DNA from: Microbacterium proteolyticum
Lineage (GTDB): Bacteria > Actinomycetota > Actinomycetes > Actinomycetales > Microbacteriaceae
Assembly: GCF_029639405.1 (NCBI RefSeq)
Contig: NZ_CP121274.1
Coordinates: 3,658,001-3,722,000 of the forward strand
DNA length: 64,000 bases
Direction of reading: 5' to 3'
A program made the translations under genes and the position numbers. Positions within the stretch are counted from its first letter, which is position 1, and each line of letters begins with the position of its first letter. Positions 43,468-52,935 of the stretch are shown here, in pieces. A model generated the notes under the pieces. The model was not told the origin of the DNA and did no database searches. It saw only the letters and a list, made by a program, of their open reading frames with translations.

Positions 43468-43496
43468 AATCGCTCTGCCGTCTGAGCTAAGGCGGC
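43424..43496 (-). tRNA. tRNA-Thr (anticodon CGT)
   Basis: A complete cloverleaf on the minus strand: acceptor GCCGCCT/AGGCGGC, D-arm TAGCTCAGACGGCAGAGC, anticodon loop CTCGTAA with CGT, T-arm AAGGGTTCGATTCCCTT and discriminator T. CCA is not encoded. It is the integration site for the adjacent island. Confidence 0.97.
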
Positions 43497-43567
43497 GCGC
43501 GCCGCTGACGCGTGCACGATCATCGATCTTACATGCTCAGCGGCTCGCCCGACGAATCGGGGCCGGC

Positions 43568-44233
43568 TCAGTAGTCGCCGGTGGCCGACCGGTCGGCGAG
43601 GATGTCACGGCTCGACGACAGACCCAGGCGGGTCGCGCCGGCGGCGATCATGTCTTCGGCCGCCGCGCGGGTGCGGATGCCTCCGGATGCCTTCACCTCG
43701 GCGCGGTCGCCCACGGTCCGCTTCATGAGCGCGACGGCGTGGACGCTCGCGCCGCCGGCGGGGTGGAAGCCGGTGGAGGTCTTGACGAAGTCGGCGCCCG
43801 CGGCCACCGCGGCCTCGCAGACGGCGACGATCGCGTCGTCGGACAACGCGGCCGACTCGATGATGACCTTGAGCACGGTCGGGGCGGGGACGGCGGCGCG
43901 GACCGCGCGGATCTCGGCCTCGACGATCTCGTAGCGCCCCTCGATGGCGGCACCGATGTCGATGACCATGTCGATCTCGTCGGCGCCCTGGGCGACCGAC
44001 AGCGCCGCCTCGGCGGCCTTGACCTCGGCGTGGTGCTTGCCGCTGGGGAACCCGCAGACGACGGCGACCTTCAGCCCCTCGGGCACCTCGACGGGGAGGA
44101 ACGACGGCGAGAGGCACACGCTGTAGGTGCCGAGTTCGGCGGCGTCGGCGATGGTGCGCTCGACGTCGGCGCGGGTCGCTTCGGGCTTGAGCAGCGTGTG
44201 GTCGATGTAGGTGGCCAGGTCGGGCGTGGTCAT
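43568..44233 (-). CDS. deoC: Deoxyribose-phosphate aldolase
   Basis: The 221-residue class I aldolase splits 2-deoxyribose 5-phosphate into glyceraldehyde 3-phosphate and acetaldehyde. Motifs include [55 protein letters not shown], the Schiff-base Lys in FVKTSTGF and [17 protein letters not shown]. Length is typical. It stands alone between tRNA-Thr and the peptidase gene. Confidence 0.96.
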   Translation of the reverse strand: MTTPDLATYIDHTLLKPEATRADVERTIADAAELGTYSVCLSPSFLPVEVPEGLKVAVVCGFPSGKHHAEVKAAEAALSVAQGADEIDMVIDIGAAIEGRYEIVEAEIRAVRAAVPAPTVLKVIIESAALSDDAIVAVCEAAVAAGADFVKTSTGFHPAGGASVHAVALMKRTVGDRAEVKASGGIRTRAAAEDMIAAGATRLGLSSSRDILADRSATGDY

Positions 44234-44293
44234 GGTGCTCCTTCGGGCGGGGACGACGACAAGCCTACGTTCCGCCGGGGGCCGATCGCCGTC

Positions 44294-45841
44294 TCAGCCG
44301 CAGCGGAGACCGTTCTCGGGCACCGTGCCGTCGACGAGGTACGCGTCGACCGCATCGGTGACGCACGCGTTGCCCTTGTTGTAGCCGAGGTGCCCCTCGC
44401 CGACGTTGGTGATGAGGACGCCCTGCGCGAGTTGCGACGCGAGGCTCTGCGCCCCGTCGTACGGGGTGGCGGGGTCGCCCGTCGTCCCCACGACGACGAT
44501 GGGCGGGGAGCCGGGTGCGGTGATCGGTTCGCGGACGCCGGTGGGCGGTGCGGGCCACGTGGCGCACGGGTCGCCGCCGCCGCCGGCCCAGTACGGGGCG
44601 ACGACGGGAGCCTGGGCGTCGAGCTGCTCCTGCAGTGCCGCGAGGGCGGCATCCGTGCCCTCGTCGGGGTAGTCCATGCAGTTGTAGGCGACGAACGCTT
44701 CCATCGTGTTGCCGTCGTACTGGTCGCCCACGCGGCCGTTGTAGAAGTCGGCGAGCTGGAAGGCGACGTCAGCGCGCCCGTTGCTCACGTCGGTCAGCGC
44801 CGAGCGCAGGTACGGCCAGCTCTCTTCGCTGTAGAGCGCCGCGGTGATGGCCGTCATGAGCGAGTCGCCGCCGAGCTTGCGCCCGTCGGCCGCCGTGAGG
44901 GGGCGCGCATCGACGCGGGCGAGGAGCGTGGAGAGGTCGGACATGGCGTCGTCGACGCTGCCGGCGAACGGGCATTCGTTCGTCGTCAGGCAGTCGGCCA
45001 TGAAGGTGCGGAGCGACTGCTCGAAGCCGACGGCCTGCCGCAGCGACGTGTCGGAACCCGAGACGCTGGGGTCGATGCCGCCGTCGAGCACCATGCGTCC
45101 GACGCGCTCGGGGAAGAGCCCCGCGTAGGTCGCGCCGAGGAAGGTGCCGTAGGAGTAGCCGAGGTAGTTGAGCTTCGAGTCGCCGAGCACCGCGCGGAGA
45201 ACGTCCATGTCGCGCGCGGAGTTGTCGGTGGTGATGTAGGGCAGGATGCCGTCGCTGCGGTCCTGGCAGGCCTGTGCGAAGTCGGCGGCGCGCTGGTCGA
45301 GGGCGGCCCGTCGTTCGTCGCTGCCGCGGGCTCCGGGCGGGATGTCGTAGAGGTAGGCGTCGAGCTGCGGCGGGTCGTAGCAGGTGACCGCGGTGGACTC
45401 CCCGACTCCGCGCGGGTCGAAGCCGATGACGTCGTAGGCCTCGGTGAGCTTGTCGTCGACGAGGATCGACAGGGCCTGCTTCATCAACGAGACTCCGGCC
45501 GCCCCGGGGCCGCCCGGGTTGGTCAGGAGCGACCCGATGGGGGCGCCGGAGGTCGCGCGATGGCGGACGACGGCGAGCTGCAGGTCGCCCACGCTCGGGT
45601 CGCTGTAGTCGCGGGGCACCGTCACCGTCGTGCAGTCCAGCCCGGTGCCGCACTCCTGCCAGTCGAGGGTCTGGCCGTAGTACGGGAGTAGTTCCGCGGA
45701 CACCCCGTCGGTCTGCGGCGCGAGCGAGGCGCCGCCGCCGGGCGGGAGCGGGGGGATCTGGGCGTAGAGGCATCCGGACAGCGCCACGGCGAGGGCCGCG
45801 ACGCCGGCGACGGCCGTGACGAGACGGCAGCGGAGGCTCAC
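44294..45841 (-). CDS. Alpha/beta-hydrolase lipoprotein, Tap/SlpD-like aminopeptidase
   Basis: The 515-residue lipoprotein has a leader with lipobox LSGC, then an alpha/beta-hydrolase fold with the oxyanion element LTNPGGPGAAGVS, FDPRGVGES, the nucleophile elbow GYSYGTFLG and a C-terminal catalytic Asp/His region (TTGDPATPYDGA, GEGHLGY). These match secreted tripeptidyl-aminopeptidase family proteins of actinobacteria. It would cleave N-terminal peptides outside the cell. The GTG start overlaps the holB stop by GTGA, so the two share a transcript. Confidence 0.87.
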   Translation of the reverse strand: MSLRCRLVTAVAGVAALAVALSGCLYAQIPPLPPGGGASLAPQTDGVSAELLPYYGQTLDWQECGTGLDCTTVTVPRDYSDPSVGDLQLAVVRHRATSGAPIGSLLTNPGGPGAAGVSLMKQALSILVDDKLTEAYDVIGFDPRGVGESTAVTCYDPPQLDAYLYDIPPGARGSDERRAALDQRAADFAQACQDRSDGILPYITTDNSARDMDVLRAVLGDSKLNYLGYSYGTFLGATYAGLFPERVGRMVLDGGIDPSVSGSDTSLRQAVGFEQSLRTFMADCLTTNECPFAGSVDDAMSDLSTLLARVDARPLTAADGRKLGGDSLMTAITAALYSEESWPYLRSALTDVSNGRADVAFQLADFYNGRVGDQYDGNTMEAFVAYNCMDYPDEGTDAALAALQEQLDAQAPVVAPYWAGGGGDPCATWPAPPTGVREPITAPGSPPIVVVGTTGDPATPYDGAQSLASQLAQGVLITNVGEGHLGYNKGNACVTDAVDAYLVDGTVPENGLRCG

Positions 45842-47013
45842 GGGGCGGATCCGTTCGCAACGGTGATGAGCAGGCTCTCGAGCGCGAGGAGCGGGGCGGC
45901 GTTCTGCTCGAGGTTGCGGCGGGTGTCGGTGATGCGGTCGAGGACGCCCAGGGTGCGCGCGGGGGTCCATTCGGCGGCGAGGGAGCGCAGGTCGTCGATC
46001 CTTTCGGCGTTGACGAGATCGGCGTCGCGCCCGTACTGCAGCATGACGACGTCGCGGAAGAGCGACTGGAGATCGGTGAGGACGCGGTCGATGCCGTCGC
46101 GCAGGCTCCGGGTGGCCCGACGCTTCTGGTCGTCTTCGAGCGCATTGAGCTGCCCGCGGACGCTCGGCGGGACCGCGGCGCCCTCGGCGACGCCGAGAGT
46201 GCGGAGCAGGCTGCGACGCTCCTCTTCGTCACGGGTGGCCGTGAGGGCCTTGGCGTCGTCCGTCGCGAGCCGCACGATCTGCCCCGCGACCTCGACGGCG
46301 TCGCTGATGCCGCGGACCGCGAGCACCGCCGACAACGTCTCGGCGCGGCGGGCGCGGGCGTCGTCGTCGGTGGCGAGGCGCTGGGCCATGCCAATGTGGC
46401 GCTGGGCGTGACGGGCGGATTCTTCCGCGACGTCGGCGGGGACCCCGGTGCGTTCGACGATGAGCGACGCCACGTCGGCGACCGACGGTTCGCGCAGACG
46501 CAGCACGCGCACGCGCGAGCGGATCGTGGGCAGGAGGTCGGCGTCACTGGGGGCGCACAGCACCCAGACGGTCTGCTCGGGCGGCTCTTCGAGGGCTTTC
46601 AGCAGGACGTTCGAGGTGCGTTCGGCCATGCGGTCGGCGTCTTCGACGACGATGACGCGGTGGCGTCCGAGCGAGGGCGCGAACGACGCGCGCTCGACGA
46701 GGCGGCGGGCTTCGTCGATGCGGATGACGACCTGCTCGGTGCGCAGCGCCGTGAGGTCGGGGTGGGTGCGGGCGAGCACCTGCCGTTGGGCGGCCTCGTC
46801 GCCGGGGTCGGCGATGAGCGCGGCGGCGAAGGCGTACGCGAGGGTGGAGCGCCCGGAGCCGGGAGGGCCGGTGATCAGCCACGCGTGGGCCAGCGCCGCG
46901 GGATCGGCGGCGGCGGAGCGGAGCGTCTCGACCGCGTCGTCCTGACCCCAGACCGCGTCCCACGGGAAGGGCGCGACAGCGGTCTGCGAGGGGGACTCCA
47001 CGGCGGCCGACAT
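45838..47013 (-). CDS. holB: DNA polymerase III delta-prime subunit
   Basis: The 391-residue clamp-loader subunit has a short N-tail, WDAVWGQDDAVETLRSAA, Walker A GPPGSGRST, LTALRTEQVVIRIDEARRLVE, the Walker-B-like VVEDADRMAERTSNVLLKALEEPPEQTVW and the SRC-like IRSRVRVLRL. These are typical of the clamp-loader fold. The ATG at 47013 opens the reading frame at the homologous start. It lies between tmk and the peptidase gene, as often seen in actinobacteria. Confidence 0.92.
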   Translation of the reverse strand: MSAAVESPSQTAVAPFPWDAVWGQDDAVETLRSAAADPAALAHAWLITGPPGSGRSTLAYAFAAALIADPGDEAAQRQVLARTHPDLTALRTEQVVIRIDEARRLVERASFAPSLGRHRVIVVEDADRMAERTSNVLLKALEEPPEQTVWVLCAPSDADLLPTIRSRVRVLRLREPSVADVASLIVERTGVPADVAEESARHAQRHIGMAQRLATDDDARARRAETLSAVLAVRGISDAVEVAGQIVRLATDDAKALTATRDEEERRSLLRTLGVAEGAAVPPSVRGQLNALEDDQKRRATRSLRDGIDRVLTDLQSLFRDVVMLQYGRDADLVNAERIDDLRSLAAEWTPARTLGVLDRITDTRRNLEQNAAPLLALESLLITVANGSAP

Positions 47014-47179
47014 GGGTTCCACCCTAATCGCGGCCGCCGACATCGCCGCCGTCGATCGGCTGGGGGTCGGCAGGGTGATTCCGCCGCTGAGGCCATCCGC
47101 TCCCCCCGCGAATCCCGCGCGGCGGGCGGACCGGACGCGGCGCCGCGGCGGCGGCGTGCCGGACGGCCCCGGGTACGGG

Positions 47180-47854
47180 TCAGGCGAGCCGGGATGCCAC
47201 GGCTTCGCGCACGCGGTCGGCGAGGACGGCGGCGGGTTCGGTGGCGTCCAGGACGAGGAAGCGTTCGGGTTCGGCGGCGGCGAGGGTGAGGAAGGCGGCG
47301 CGCACGCGTTCGTGGAACTCGGCCTTCTCGGCTTCGAGGCGGTCGAACGGTTTGTCGTCGGCGTCGAGGCGCGCCCGCGCGGAGGCCGGGTCGAGGTCGA
47401 GCAGGACGGTGAGGTCGGGCAGGAGCCCACCGGTGGCCCACAGCGAGAGTTCGCGGACGTCGTCGGCGTCGAGGACGCGGCCGGCGCCCTGGTAGGCGAC
47501 GGAGGAGTCGAGGTAGCGGTCCTGGATGACGACGTCGCCGCGGGCGATCGCGGGCTGCACGACGGTTTCGATGTGGTGGGCGCGGTCGGCGGCGTAGAGC
47601 AGGGCTTCGGCGCGGGGCGCGATGTGACCGCGGTGGTGCAGGACGATGTCGCGGATGCGGACGCCGACGTCGGTGCCGCCGGGTTCACGTGTGCGCACGA
47701 CCTCGCGGCCCTGGGCGCGGAGCCATTCTTCGAGCAGCGCGGCCTGGGTGGTCTTGCCGGCGCCGTCGCCTCCCTCGAGGGTGAGGAAGAGGCCGGGGCC
47801 CCCGGCCGTCGTCGCGCGGGGGGCGTGCGGCGGCCGGGGGGCGTCGGCGGTCAC
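47180..47854 (-). CDS. tmk: Thymidylate kinase
   Basis: The 224-residue kinase phosphorylates dTMP to dTDP. It has P-loop EGGDGAGKTTQAALL, REPGGTDVG, the DRYLDSSVAYQGAGR signature, VLLDLDPASARAR and the lid region DRLEAEKAEFHERVR. The N-terminal extension of ~20 residues is rich in Pro/Ala. The GTG start overlaps the topA stop, so it is translated with topA. A 166-base spacer separates it from holB. Confidence 0.95.
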   Translation of the reverse strand: MTADAPRPPHAPRATTAGGPGLFLTLEGGDGAGKTTQAALLEEWLRAQGREVVRTREPGGTDVGVRIRDIVLHHRGHIAPRAEALLYAADRAHHIETVVQPAIARGDVVIQDRYLDSSVAYQGAGRVLDADDVRELSLWATGGLLPDLTVLLDLDPASARARLDADDKPFDRLEAEKAEFHERVRAAFLTLAAAEPERFLVLDATEPAAVLADRVREAVASRLA

Positions 47855-50559
47855 GACTTCTTCGCCGGGGCCTTGCGCGTGGTCGTCGTCTTCTTCGCCG
47901 CGGTGCGCTTGGGGGCGGGGCCCTTCGCGCGCTTGTCGGCGATGAGTTCGACGGCACGCTCGAAGGTGATGGCCATGGCGTCTTCGCCGCGCGGCACCGT
48001 GGCGTTGGTCTCGCCGTCGGTGACGTACGGACCGAAGCGACCGTCCTTGAGCTTGATCGGCTTGCCGCTGACGGGGTCGGCGTCGAACTCCTTGAGGGCG
48101 CTCGATGCGCGCCGGGCGCCGTACTTGGGCTCGGCGTACTTGGCGAGGGCGTCTTCGAGGGTGATGTCGAAGATCTGGGTCTCGGAGTCGAGCGACCGCG
48201 AGTCGGTGCCCTTCTTCAGGTACGGACCGAAGCGGCCGTTCTGCGCGGTGATCTCCTCACCGGTCGCGGGGTCGGCTCCGACGACGCGGGGCAGCGACAG
48301 CAGCTGCAGCGCGGTGTCGAGGTCGATGGTGTCGACCGACATCGAGCGGAAGAGGGATGCCGTGCGGGGCTTGGGCGCGGCCTCCTTCTTGGCGCCGCGC
48401 TTCTTCGGCGCTTCGACGACCTCGCCCGTGGCCTGGTCGACCTCTTCGGGCTCCTCTGCTTCGACCTCTTGCACGTAGGGACCGAACCGGCCGTCCTTGA
48501 CGACGATGAGCTTGCCGTTCTCGGGGTTCTCGCCCAGGACGCGGTCGCCGGCGATCGGCGCATCGATGAGCTCCTGCGCCTTCTCGGGCGTGAGCTCGTC
48601 GGGCGCGAGATCTTCGGGGATGTTGACGATGCGCGGCTTGGCGTCTTCGGGGGCACCGGGCTCGACGACCTCGAGGTAAGGGCCGTACTTGCCGAAGCGG
48701 AGAGTGGCCGTGTCGGTGATGCGCGTGGAGTTGAGCTCGCGCGCGTCGATCTCGCCGAGGTTCTCGACGATGTGGCGGAGGCCCACCTGCTTGTCGGAGC
48801 CGAAGTAGAAGGCCTTGAGCCATTCGGTGCGGCGCTGTTCGCCACGGGCGATGGCATCCAGGTCGTCTTCGAGGGCGGCGGTGAAGTCGTAGTCGACGAG
48901 GTCGGCGAAGTGCTGTTCGAGCAGACGCACGACGCTGAAGGCGAGCCAGCTGGGCACGAGGGCCTGGCCGCGCTTGGTGACGTAGCCGCGGTCGAGGATC
49001 ACGCCGATGATGCTGGCGAAGGTCGAGGGGCGACCGATGCCCTTCTCTTCGAGCGCCTTGACGAGGCTGGCTTCGGTGTAGCGCGGCTTCGGCGAGGTGC
49101 TGTGGCCCTTGGGCTCGACGTCGCTGATCGCGAGCTCGTCGCCTACGGCGACGGCGGGGAGCGACTGGTCGGCGTCCTCGTCGTTGCGCTTCTCGTCGTT
49201 GCCCTCTTCGTACGCCTCGAGGAAGCCCTTGAAGGTGTACACGGTGCCCGAGGCGGTGAACTCGGCCTGCTTCTCCCCCGCCTGGACGGCGAGGGTGACC
49301 GTGGTGGTCTCGTACTTGGCATCCGACATCTGGCTGGCGACGGTGCGCTTCCAGATCAGGTCGTAGAGCTTCTGCTCGTCGCGGTCGAGCGACGAGGCGA
49401 GCGACGCGGGGGTGCGGAAGTGCTCGCCCGAGGGACGGATGGCCTCGTGCGCCTCCTGCGCGTTCTTGGACTTGCTCTTGTAGACGCGCGGGTTGGCCGG
49501 CACGGCCTTGTCGCCGTACAGCGCCACCGCCTGCTCGCGCGCGGCCGTGACGGCCTGCGTCGAGAGCGCGGTGGAGTCGGTACGCATATAGGTGATGAAG
49601 CCCTTCTCGTAGAGACGCTGTGCGACGCCCATGGCGTGCTTGGCGCTCATCGAGAGCTTGCGTCCGGCCTCCTGCTGGAGCGTGGAGGTGGTGAAGGGTG
49701 CGCGGGGGCTGCGGGTTCCGGGCTTGGCCTCGACCTTGGCGACGGTGGCCTTGGCCGCGGCGATGATGTCGGCGGCGAGCGCGCGGGCCTGTGCCTCGTC
49801 GAGGACGACGACGGCCTTCTTGAGCTTTCCGTTGTCGTCGTAGTCGCCGCCGCGGGCGAGCGGCGCGCCGTCGAGGCGGTTGAGGCGCGTCGTGAACGAC
49901 GAGCCCGACTTGGATGCCAGCGCCTCGACGTCCCAGTAGGTGGCCGAGACGAAGGCCATGCGTTCGCGTTCGCGCTCGACGACCATGCGGGTGGCGGCGG
50001 ACTGCACGCGGCCGGCGCTGAGCGCGGTGCCTTCGCGGCCGGAGCCGACCTTGCGCCACAGGACGGGCGAGACGTCCCAGCCGTAGAGGCGGTCGAGGAC
50101 GCGGCGGGTCTCCTGCGCGTCGACGAGCGACTCGTCGAGGTCGCGGGTGTGGTGGACGGCGTCCTGGATGGCGTCCTTTGTGATCTCGTGGAACACCATG
50201 CGGCGCACGGGGACCTTGGGCTTCAGGACCTCGCGGAGGTGCCACGCGATGGCTTCGCCTTCGCGGTCACCATCGGTTGCGAGGAGGACTTCGTCGGCGG
50301 ACTTCAGGGCGCGCTTGAGCTCGGCGACCGTCTTGGTCTTGCGGTCGTTGACGACGTAGTAGGGGTCGAAGTCGTTCTCGACGTCGATGGAGTACTTGCC
50401 GTACGCCGCCTTCTTGTCGGCCGGGATCTCCTTCTTGGAGGCGAGGTCGCGGATGTGCCCGACCGAGCTGAGCACTTCGTATCCGTCGCCGAGGTATCCC
50501 TGGATCGACTTCATCTTCGTCGGGGACTCGACGATGACGAGCTTCTTGCCGTTTGCCAC
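47851..50559 (-). CDS. topA: DNA topoisomerase I
   Basis: The 902-residue type IA topoisomerase relaxes negative supercoils. It has the TOPRIM region (LVIVESPTKMKSIQGYLG and DGDREGEAIAWHL), the active-site Tyr in KGFITYMRTDSTAL, EEKGIGRPSTFASII, and C-terminal repeats of NGRFGPYL/DGRFGPYV followed by a Lys/Ala-rich tail typical of actinobacteria. The GTG at 50559 is preferred because AAAGGA precedes it and the enzyme starts at VANGKKLVIVESP. The open frame continues upstream into the TadE-like gene without a stop. Confidence 0.96.
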   Translation of the reverse strand: MANGKKLVIVESPTKMKSIQGYLGDGYEVLSSVGHIRDLASKKEIPADKKAAYGKYSIDVENDFDPYYVVNDRKTKTVAELKRALKSADEVLLATDGDREGEAIAWHLREVLKPKVPVRRMVFHEITKDAIQDAVHHTRDLDESLVDAQETRRVLDRLYGWDVSPVLWRKVGSGREGTALSAGRVQSAATRMVVERERERMAFVSATYWDVEALASKSGSSFTTRLNRLDGAPLARGGDYDDNGKLKKAVVVLDEAQARALAADIIAAAKATVAKVEAKPGTRSPRAPFTTSTLQQEAGRKLSMSAKHAMGVAQRLYEKGFITYMRTDSTALSTQAVTAAREQAVALYGDKAVPANPRVYKSKSKNAQEAHEAIRPSGEHFRTPASLASSLDRDEQKLYDLIWKRTVASQMSDAKYETTTVTLAVQAGEKQAEFTASGTVYTFKGFLEAYEEGNDEKRNDEDADQSLPAVAVGDELAISDVEPKGHSTSPKPRYTEASLVKALEEKGIGRPSTFASIIGVILDRGYVTKRGQALVPSWLAFSVVRLLEQHFADLVDYDFTAALEDDLDAIARGEQRRTEWLKAFYFGSDKQVGLRHIVENLGEIDARELNSTRITDTATLRFGKYGPYLEVVEPGAPEDAKPRIVNIPEDLAPDELTPEKAQELIDAPIAGDRVLGENPENGKLIVVKDGRFGPYVQEVEAEEPEEVDQATGEVVEAPKKRGAKKEAAPKPRTASLFRSMSVDTIDLDTALQLLSLPRVVGADPATGEEITAQNGRFGPYLKKGTDSRSLDSETQIFDITLEDALAKYAEPKYGARRASSALKEFDADPVSGKPIKLKDGRFGPYVTDGETNATVPRGEDAMAITFERAVELIADKRAKGPAPKRTAAKKTTTTRKAPAKKS

Positions 50560-50952
50560 TGGGGTCCTTTCTTCGTTGCACACCATACACACGCCTCCCT
50601 GTCCGGGTTCCGGGAGGTCGTGCGCCGTCGAGACATCGGGTGGTCCCGCGCGGGAGCGTGCAGCGAACGGAATCCCACCGTACGCGCTGCCGACGGTGAC
50701 CGTGGCGACGAGGCCGTCGACATCGCATTCGCTCAGGTTCGCGCCACCCGCCCCCGCGACCGCGGCGGCCGCCTCGCACGGCATCCCGGCGACCGCGCCG
50801 CTGACGGTGTCGGCGGCGGCGAGGGCCGCGGCATCCGCGATTCCGGCGAGGCGTTCCGACTGCACGACGGCGCCCGCCACGACGGTCAGGCCGAGCGCAA
50901 CGACCGCGACGGCCGCGACGACGCCGACCGTCGCCGCGCTGCCGGCCATCAC
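50560..50952 (-). CDS. TadE-like pilus/secretion protein lacking its own stop, in frame with topA
   Basis: One hundred and thirty-one codons precede topA in the same frame. The protein has a helical segment (VGVVAAVAVVALGLTVVAGAVVQSERLAGIADAAALAAAD) and Cys residues in the pattern of the helicase/secretion-neighbourhood TadE-like family, which usually ends near ARSRAGPP. Here reading continues through ~25 unrelated codons into topA with no stop. The start GTG overlaps the preceding stop (GTGA). Either the protein is fused to topoisomerase I by read-through, or topA starts internally and this gene lost its stop. Confidence 0.65.
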
Positions 50953-51281
50953 CCACCCCCGTCGAGTGCACACGACCGCGCCGAGAGGGGGCCGACGGGC
51001 AGGGGCACCGGGGCGGGCGCCGCCACGTCGACGCACACCAGCGCATCCGCGCGACGGACCTCGACGGTCGCGCCCACGCCCGCGACGACGGCGCGGGCAC
51101 CGGCGTCGTCTCCGCGCCCGAACAACCGCGCCGACTCGGCGGCGGCGTGCTGCAGGCGTACCGCCGCCGCGCCCGCCGACAAGGCGCCGAGGCCGAGCGC
51201 CAACACGAGCACGACGGCGGGGAGCGCCACGGCGAACTCCGCCGTCACGGCTCCGCGGTCGTCGAGGCCCGCGGGCCTCAT
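50949..51281 (-). CDS. TadE-like pilus/secretion protein
   Basis: The 110-residue protein has the TadE signature DDRGAVTAEFAVALPAVVLVLALGL near the N-terminus, which carries a Glu in the hydrophobic stretch and precedes a membrane helix, followed by an extracellular domain. TadE-type minor pilins belong to Flp/Tad pili. The ATG overlaps the pilin stop by ATGA. It is followed by the stop-less TadE-like gene. Confidence 0.85.
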   Translation of the reverse strand: MRPAGLDDRGAVTAEFAVALPAVVLVLALGLGALSAGAAAVRLQHAAAESARLFGRGDDAGARAVVAGVGATVEVRRADALVCVDVAAPAPVPLPVGPLSARSCALDGGG

Positions 51282-51508
51282 TGCACCGTCAGGGCGCGGC
51301 GGACGAGGTCGGTGAGGATGCCGCGCACCTCGTCGGACCTCATGATGACGATGAGCAGCCCCGCGAAGGCGACCGCCGCCATCGTCGCGATCGCGTACTC
51401 GGCCGTGGCGGCGCCGCGATCGTCGAGGAAGAGCCGTCCGGCTTGCCGCGATGTGAGCGGCGGCAGGACGGGAAAGCAGGGTGCGGGGCGAGACGTGCGA
51501 ACGGACAT
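51278..51508 (-). CDS. Flp-type pilin (DUF4244-like)
   Basis: The 76-residue protein has a ~30-residue basic/Pro-rich leader, then DDRGAATAEYAIATMAAVAFAGLLIVIM, where the Gly and Ala-Glu-Tyr precede a membrane helix typical of Flp pilins processed by a prepilin peptidase. It is the major pilin candidate of the cluster. The next gene starts on the overlapping ATGA. Confidence 0.87.
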   Translation of the reverse strand: MSVRTSRPAPCFPVLPPLTSRQAGRLFLDDRGAATAEYAIATMAAVAFAGLLIVIMRSDEVRGILTDLVRRALTVQ

Positions 51509-51535
51509 GGGGACTCCTTCTCATGGGTGGACGGT

Positions 51536-52426
51536 TCAGAGGGGCAGGACGGTGGAGCGGACGACGCCGAGGACGGCCGGGACGACGCCGAGCAGGAGGA
51601 ACGCCGGCAGCGTGCAGATGCCGAGCGGGAGGAGGAGTCGCGTCGACAGCCGTGCCGCGGTCTCCCTCCCCTGCGCGCGGGCACGCTGGCGCGCGAGCCA
51701 CGCCTCGCCGCGCAGCAGTTCGACCGCGGGCGCCCCGGTTCGAACGGAGAGTTCGAGGGCCGCGGTGACGCCCGCTGGAACGTCGGCCGAGGGGGTCGCT
51801 GCGCGTTCGGCCGCGACCAGCGCCTGAGCCCGGTCGACGGACGCTCCGGACGACAGGGCCACCGCGACGAGCTCGGCCTCCCACCCGGCGAGATCGGTAC
51901 CGGGTTCGGCGCGGCGGGCGAGGCGCCGTGTCCAGACATGAGACACCCCGATGAGCAGGAGGCCCGCGATCACGGCGCCGGCGCCGAGCGGCTCTGTGAC
52001 CACCCGGAGCGGGTCGAGTCCGAGGGCGATGCCGAGGGGAAGGCCGAGAAGCGGGAGCCAGGTCAGGAGCCGCGCGGTGGCGACGGGTTCGGAGAGCGCG
52101 ACGACGACGTCGTCGTGGACCTCGTGTGCATCGCGGAGCGCGGCGACGGCGGAACGCAGCGTGTCCGCGAGGGGTGCGCCGACAGCGACCGCCACGGCCC
52201 AGGCTCTCGCGATGTCGTTCCACGCCCCACCGCCGCGACGGAGCGCCGCGGCGATGTCTCCCCCGCTCTCGGCGGCCTGTGCCGCTTCGACGAGCACCGC
52301 CTCTCCGTCGCGAGCGAGATGTCGCCAGGCGGCCGGTACCGTCACCCCCGCGGAAAGGAGAACACTGAGTCTCATCGCCACCTCGATCACCGACGTATCG
52401 GCGCCGCCCCGCGTCGATTGCTTCAT
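51536..52426 (-). CDS. Type II secretion system F-family membrane protein (TadB/TadC-like)
   Basis: The 296-residue protein has an N-terminal cytosolic helical GspF-type segment (VIEVAMRLSVLLSAGVTVPAAWRHL), two central helices (~130-170) and another cytosolic segment (LAGWEAELVAVALSSGAS), closing with C-terminal helices. TadB/TadC platform proteins link the ATPase to the pilus. A single F-domain gene is present where two are usual. It overlaps the TadA ATPase by ATGA. Confidence 0.85.
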   Translation of the reverse strand: MKQSTRGGADTSVIEVAMRLSVLLSAGVTVPAAWRHLARDGEAVLVEAAQAAESGGDIAAALRRGGGAWNDIARAWAVAVAVGAPLADTLRSAVAALRDAHEVHDDVVVALSEPVATARLLTWLPLLGLPLGIALGLDPLRVVTEPLGAGAVIAGLLLIGVSHVWTRRLARRAEPGTDLAGWEAELVAVALSSGASVDRAQALVAAERAATPSADVPAGVTAALELSVRTGAPAVELLRGEAWLARQRARAQGRETAARLSTRLLLPLGICTLPAFLLLGVVPAVLGVVRSTVLPL

Positions 52427-52935
52427 GTGCAGCGAACCTCTCGGACGCTCAAGCGATCACCGTTGAGCGTCAGGCGACCGATTCCGACGACCCGCCGCCG
52501 GCCGCCCCGACGCTCGACGTGCACGATCGCGTGCAGGGCGCTGACCGCCTGTCGCGCGAGAGAAGCGGCATCCATCCCTGCAAGCGCGCCCAGAGCTTCG
52601 AGCCGGGCCGGGACTTCGGCGATCCCCCGGGCGTGCAATGTTCCCGCCCCGCCGTCGTGCCCGGTGTTGAGCGCGAGGAGGAGCTCTCGGATCTCGGCAC
52701 CGCGACACTCCCCCAGCACGAGACGATCCGGTCGCATCCGCAGTGCTTCGCGCACCAGGCGTTCCAGCGCGATTCCGCCCGCGCCCTCGAGATTCGACTG
52801 GCGCGCTTCGAGGGCGACGTGATGGGGGTGCTGAGGTCGGAGCTCGGAGACCTCCTCGATCGTGAGGATGCGCTCCGAGGCGGGAACGCGCGAGAGCAGC
52901 GCCGACAGCAGAGTCGTCTTCTCCACTTGGTGCAT
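52423..52935 (-). pseudogene. TadA/CpaF pilus ATPase, N-terminus removed by element insertion
   Basis: About 171 codons of the C-terminal part of a TadA-family ATPase are visible. They begin with KTTLLSALLSRV at the end of the Walker A loop, then LTIEEVSEL, the His-box region HHVALEARQSN, ALRMRPDRLVLGECRG (Walker B) and LNTGHDGGAGTLHA. The N-terminal domain and the Gly-rich part of Walker A are missing. The boundary near 52935 is where the integrative element starts. The upstream portion should lie beyond the right edge, past the element's other end. As it stands the ATPase cannot bind ATP. Confidence 0.85.

Noticed and set aside
43141..43485. 114-codon plus-strand frame in the right part of the tRNA-Thr island
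   Set aside because: It runs through the tRNA terminator and into the tRNA; the alternative frame over 43071-43292 is more protein-like.
48469..51315. 948-codon plus-strand frame opposite topA
   Set aside because: Antisense shadow of topA; topA is unambiguous and the frame is Gly/Arg/Glu/Val-biased.
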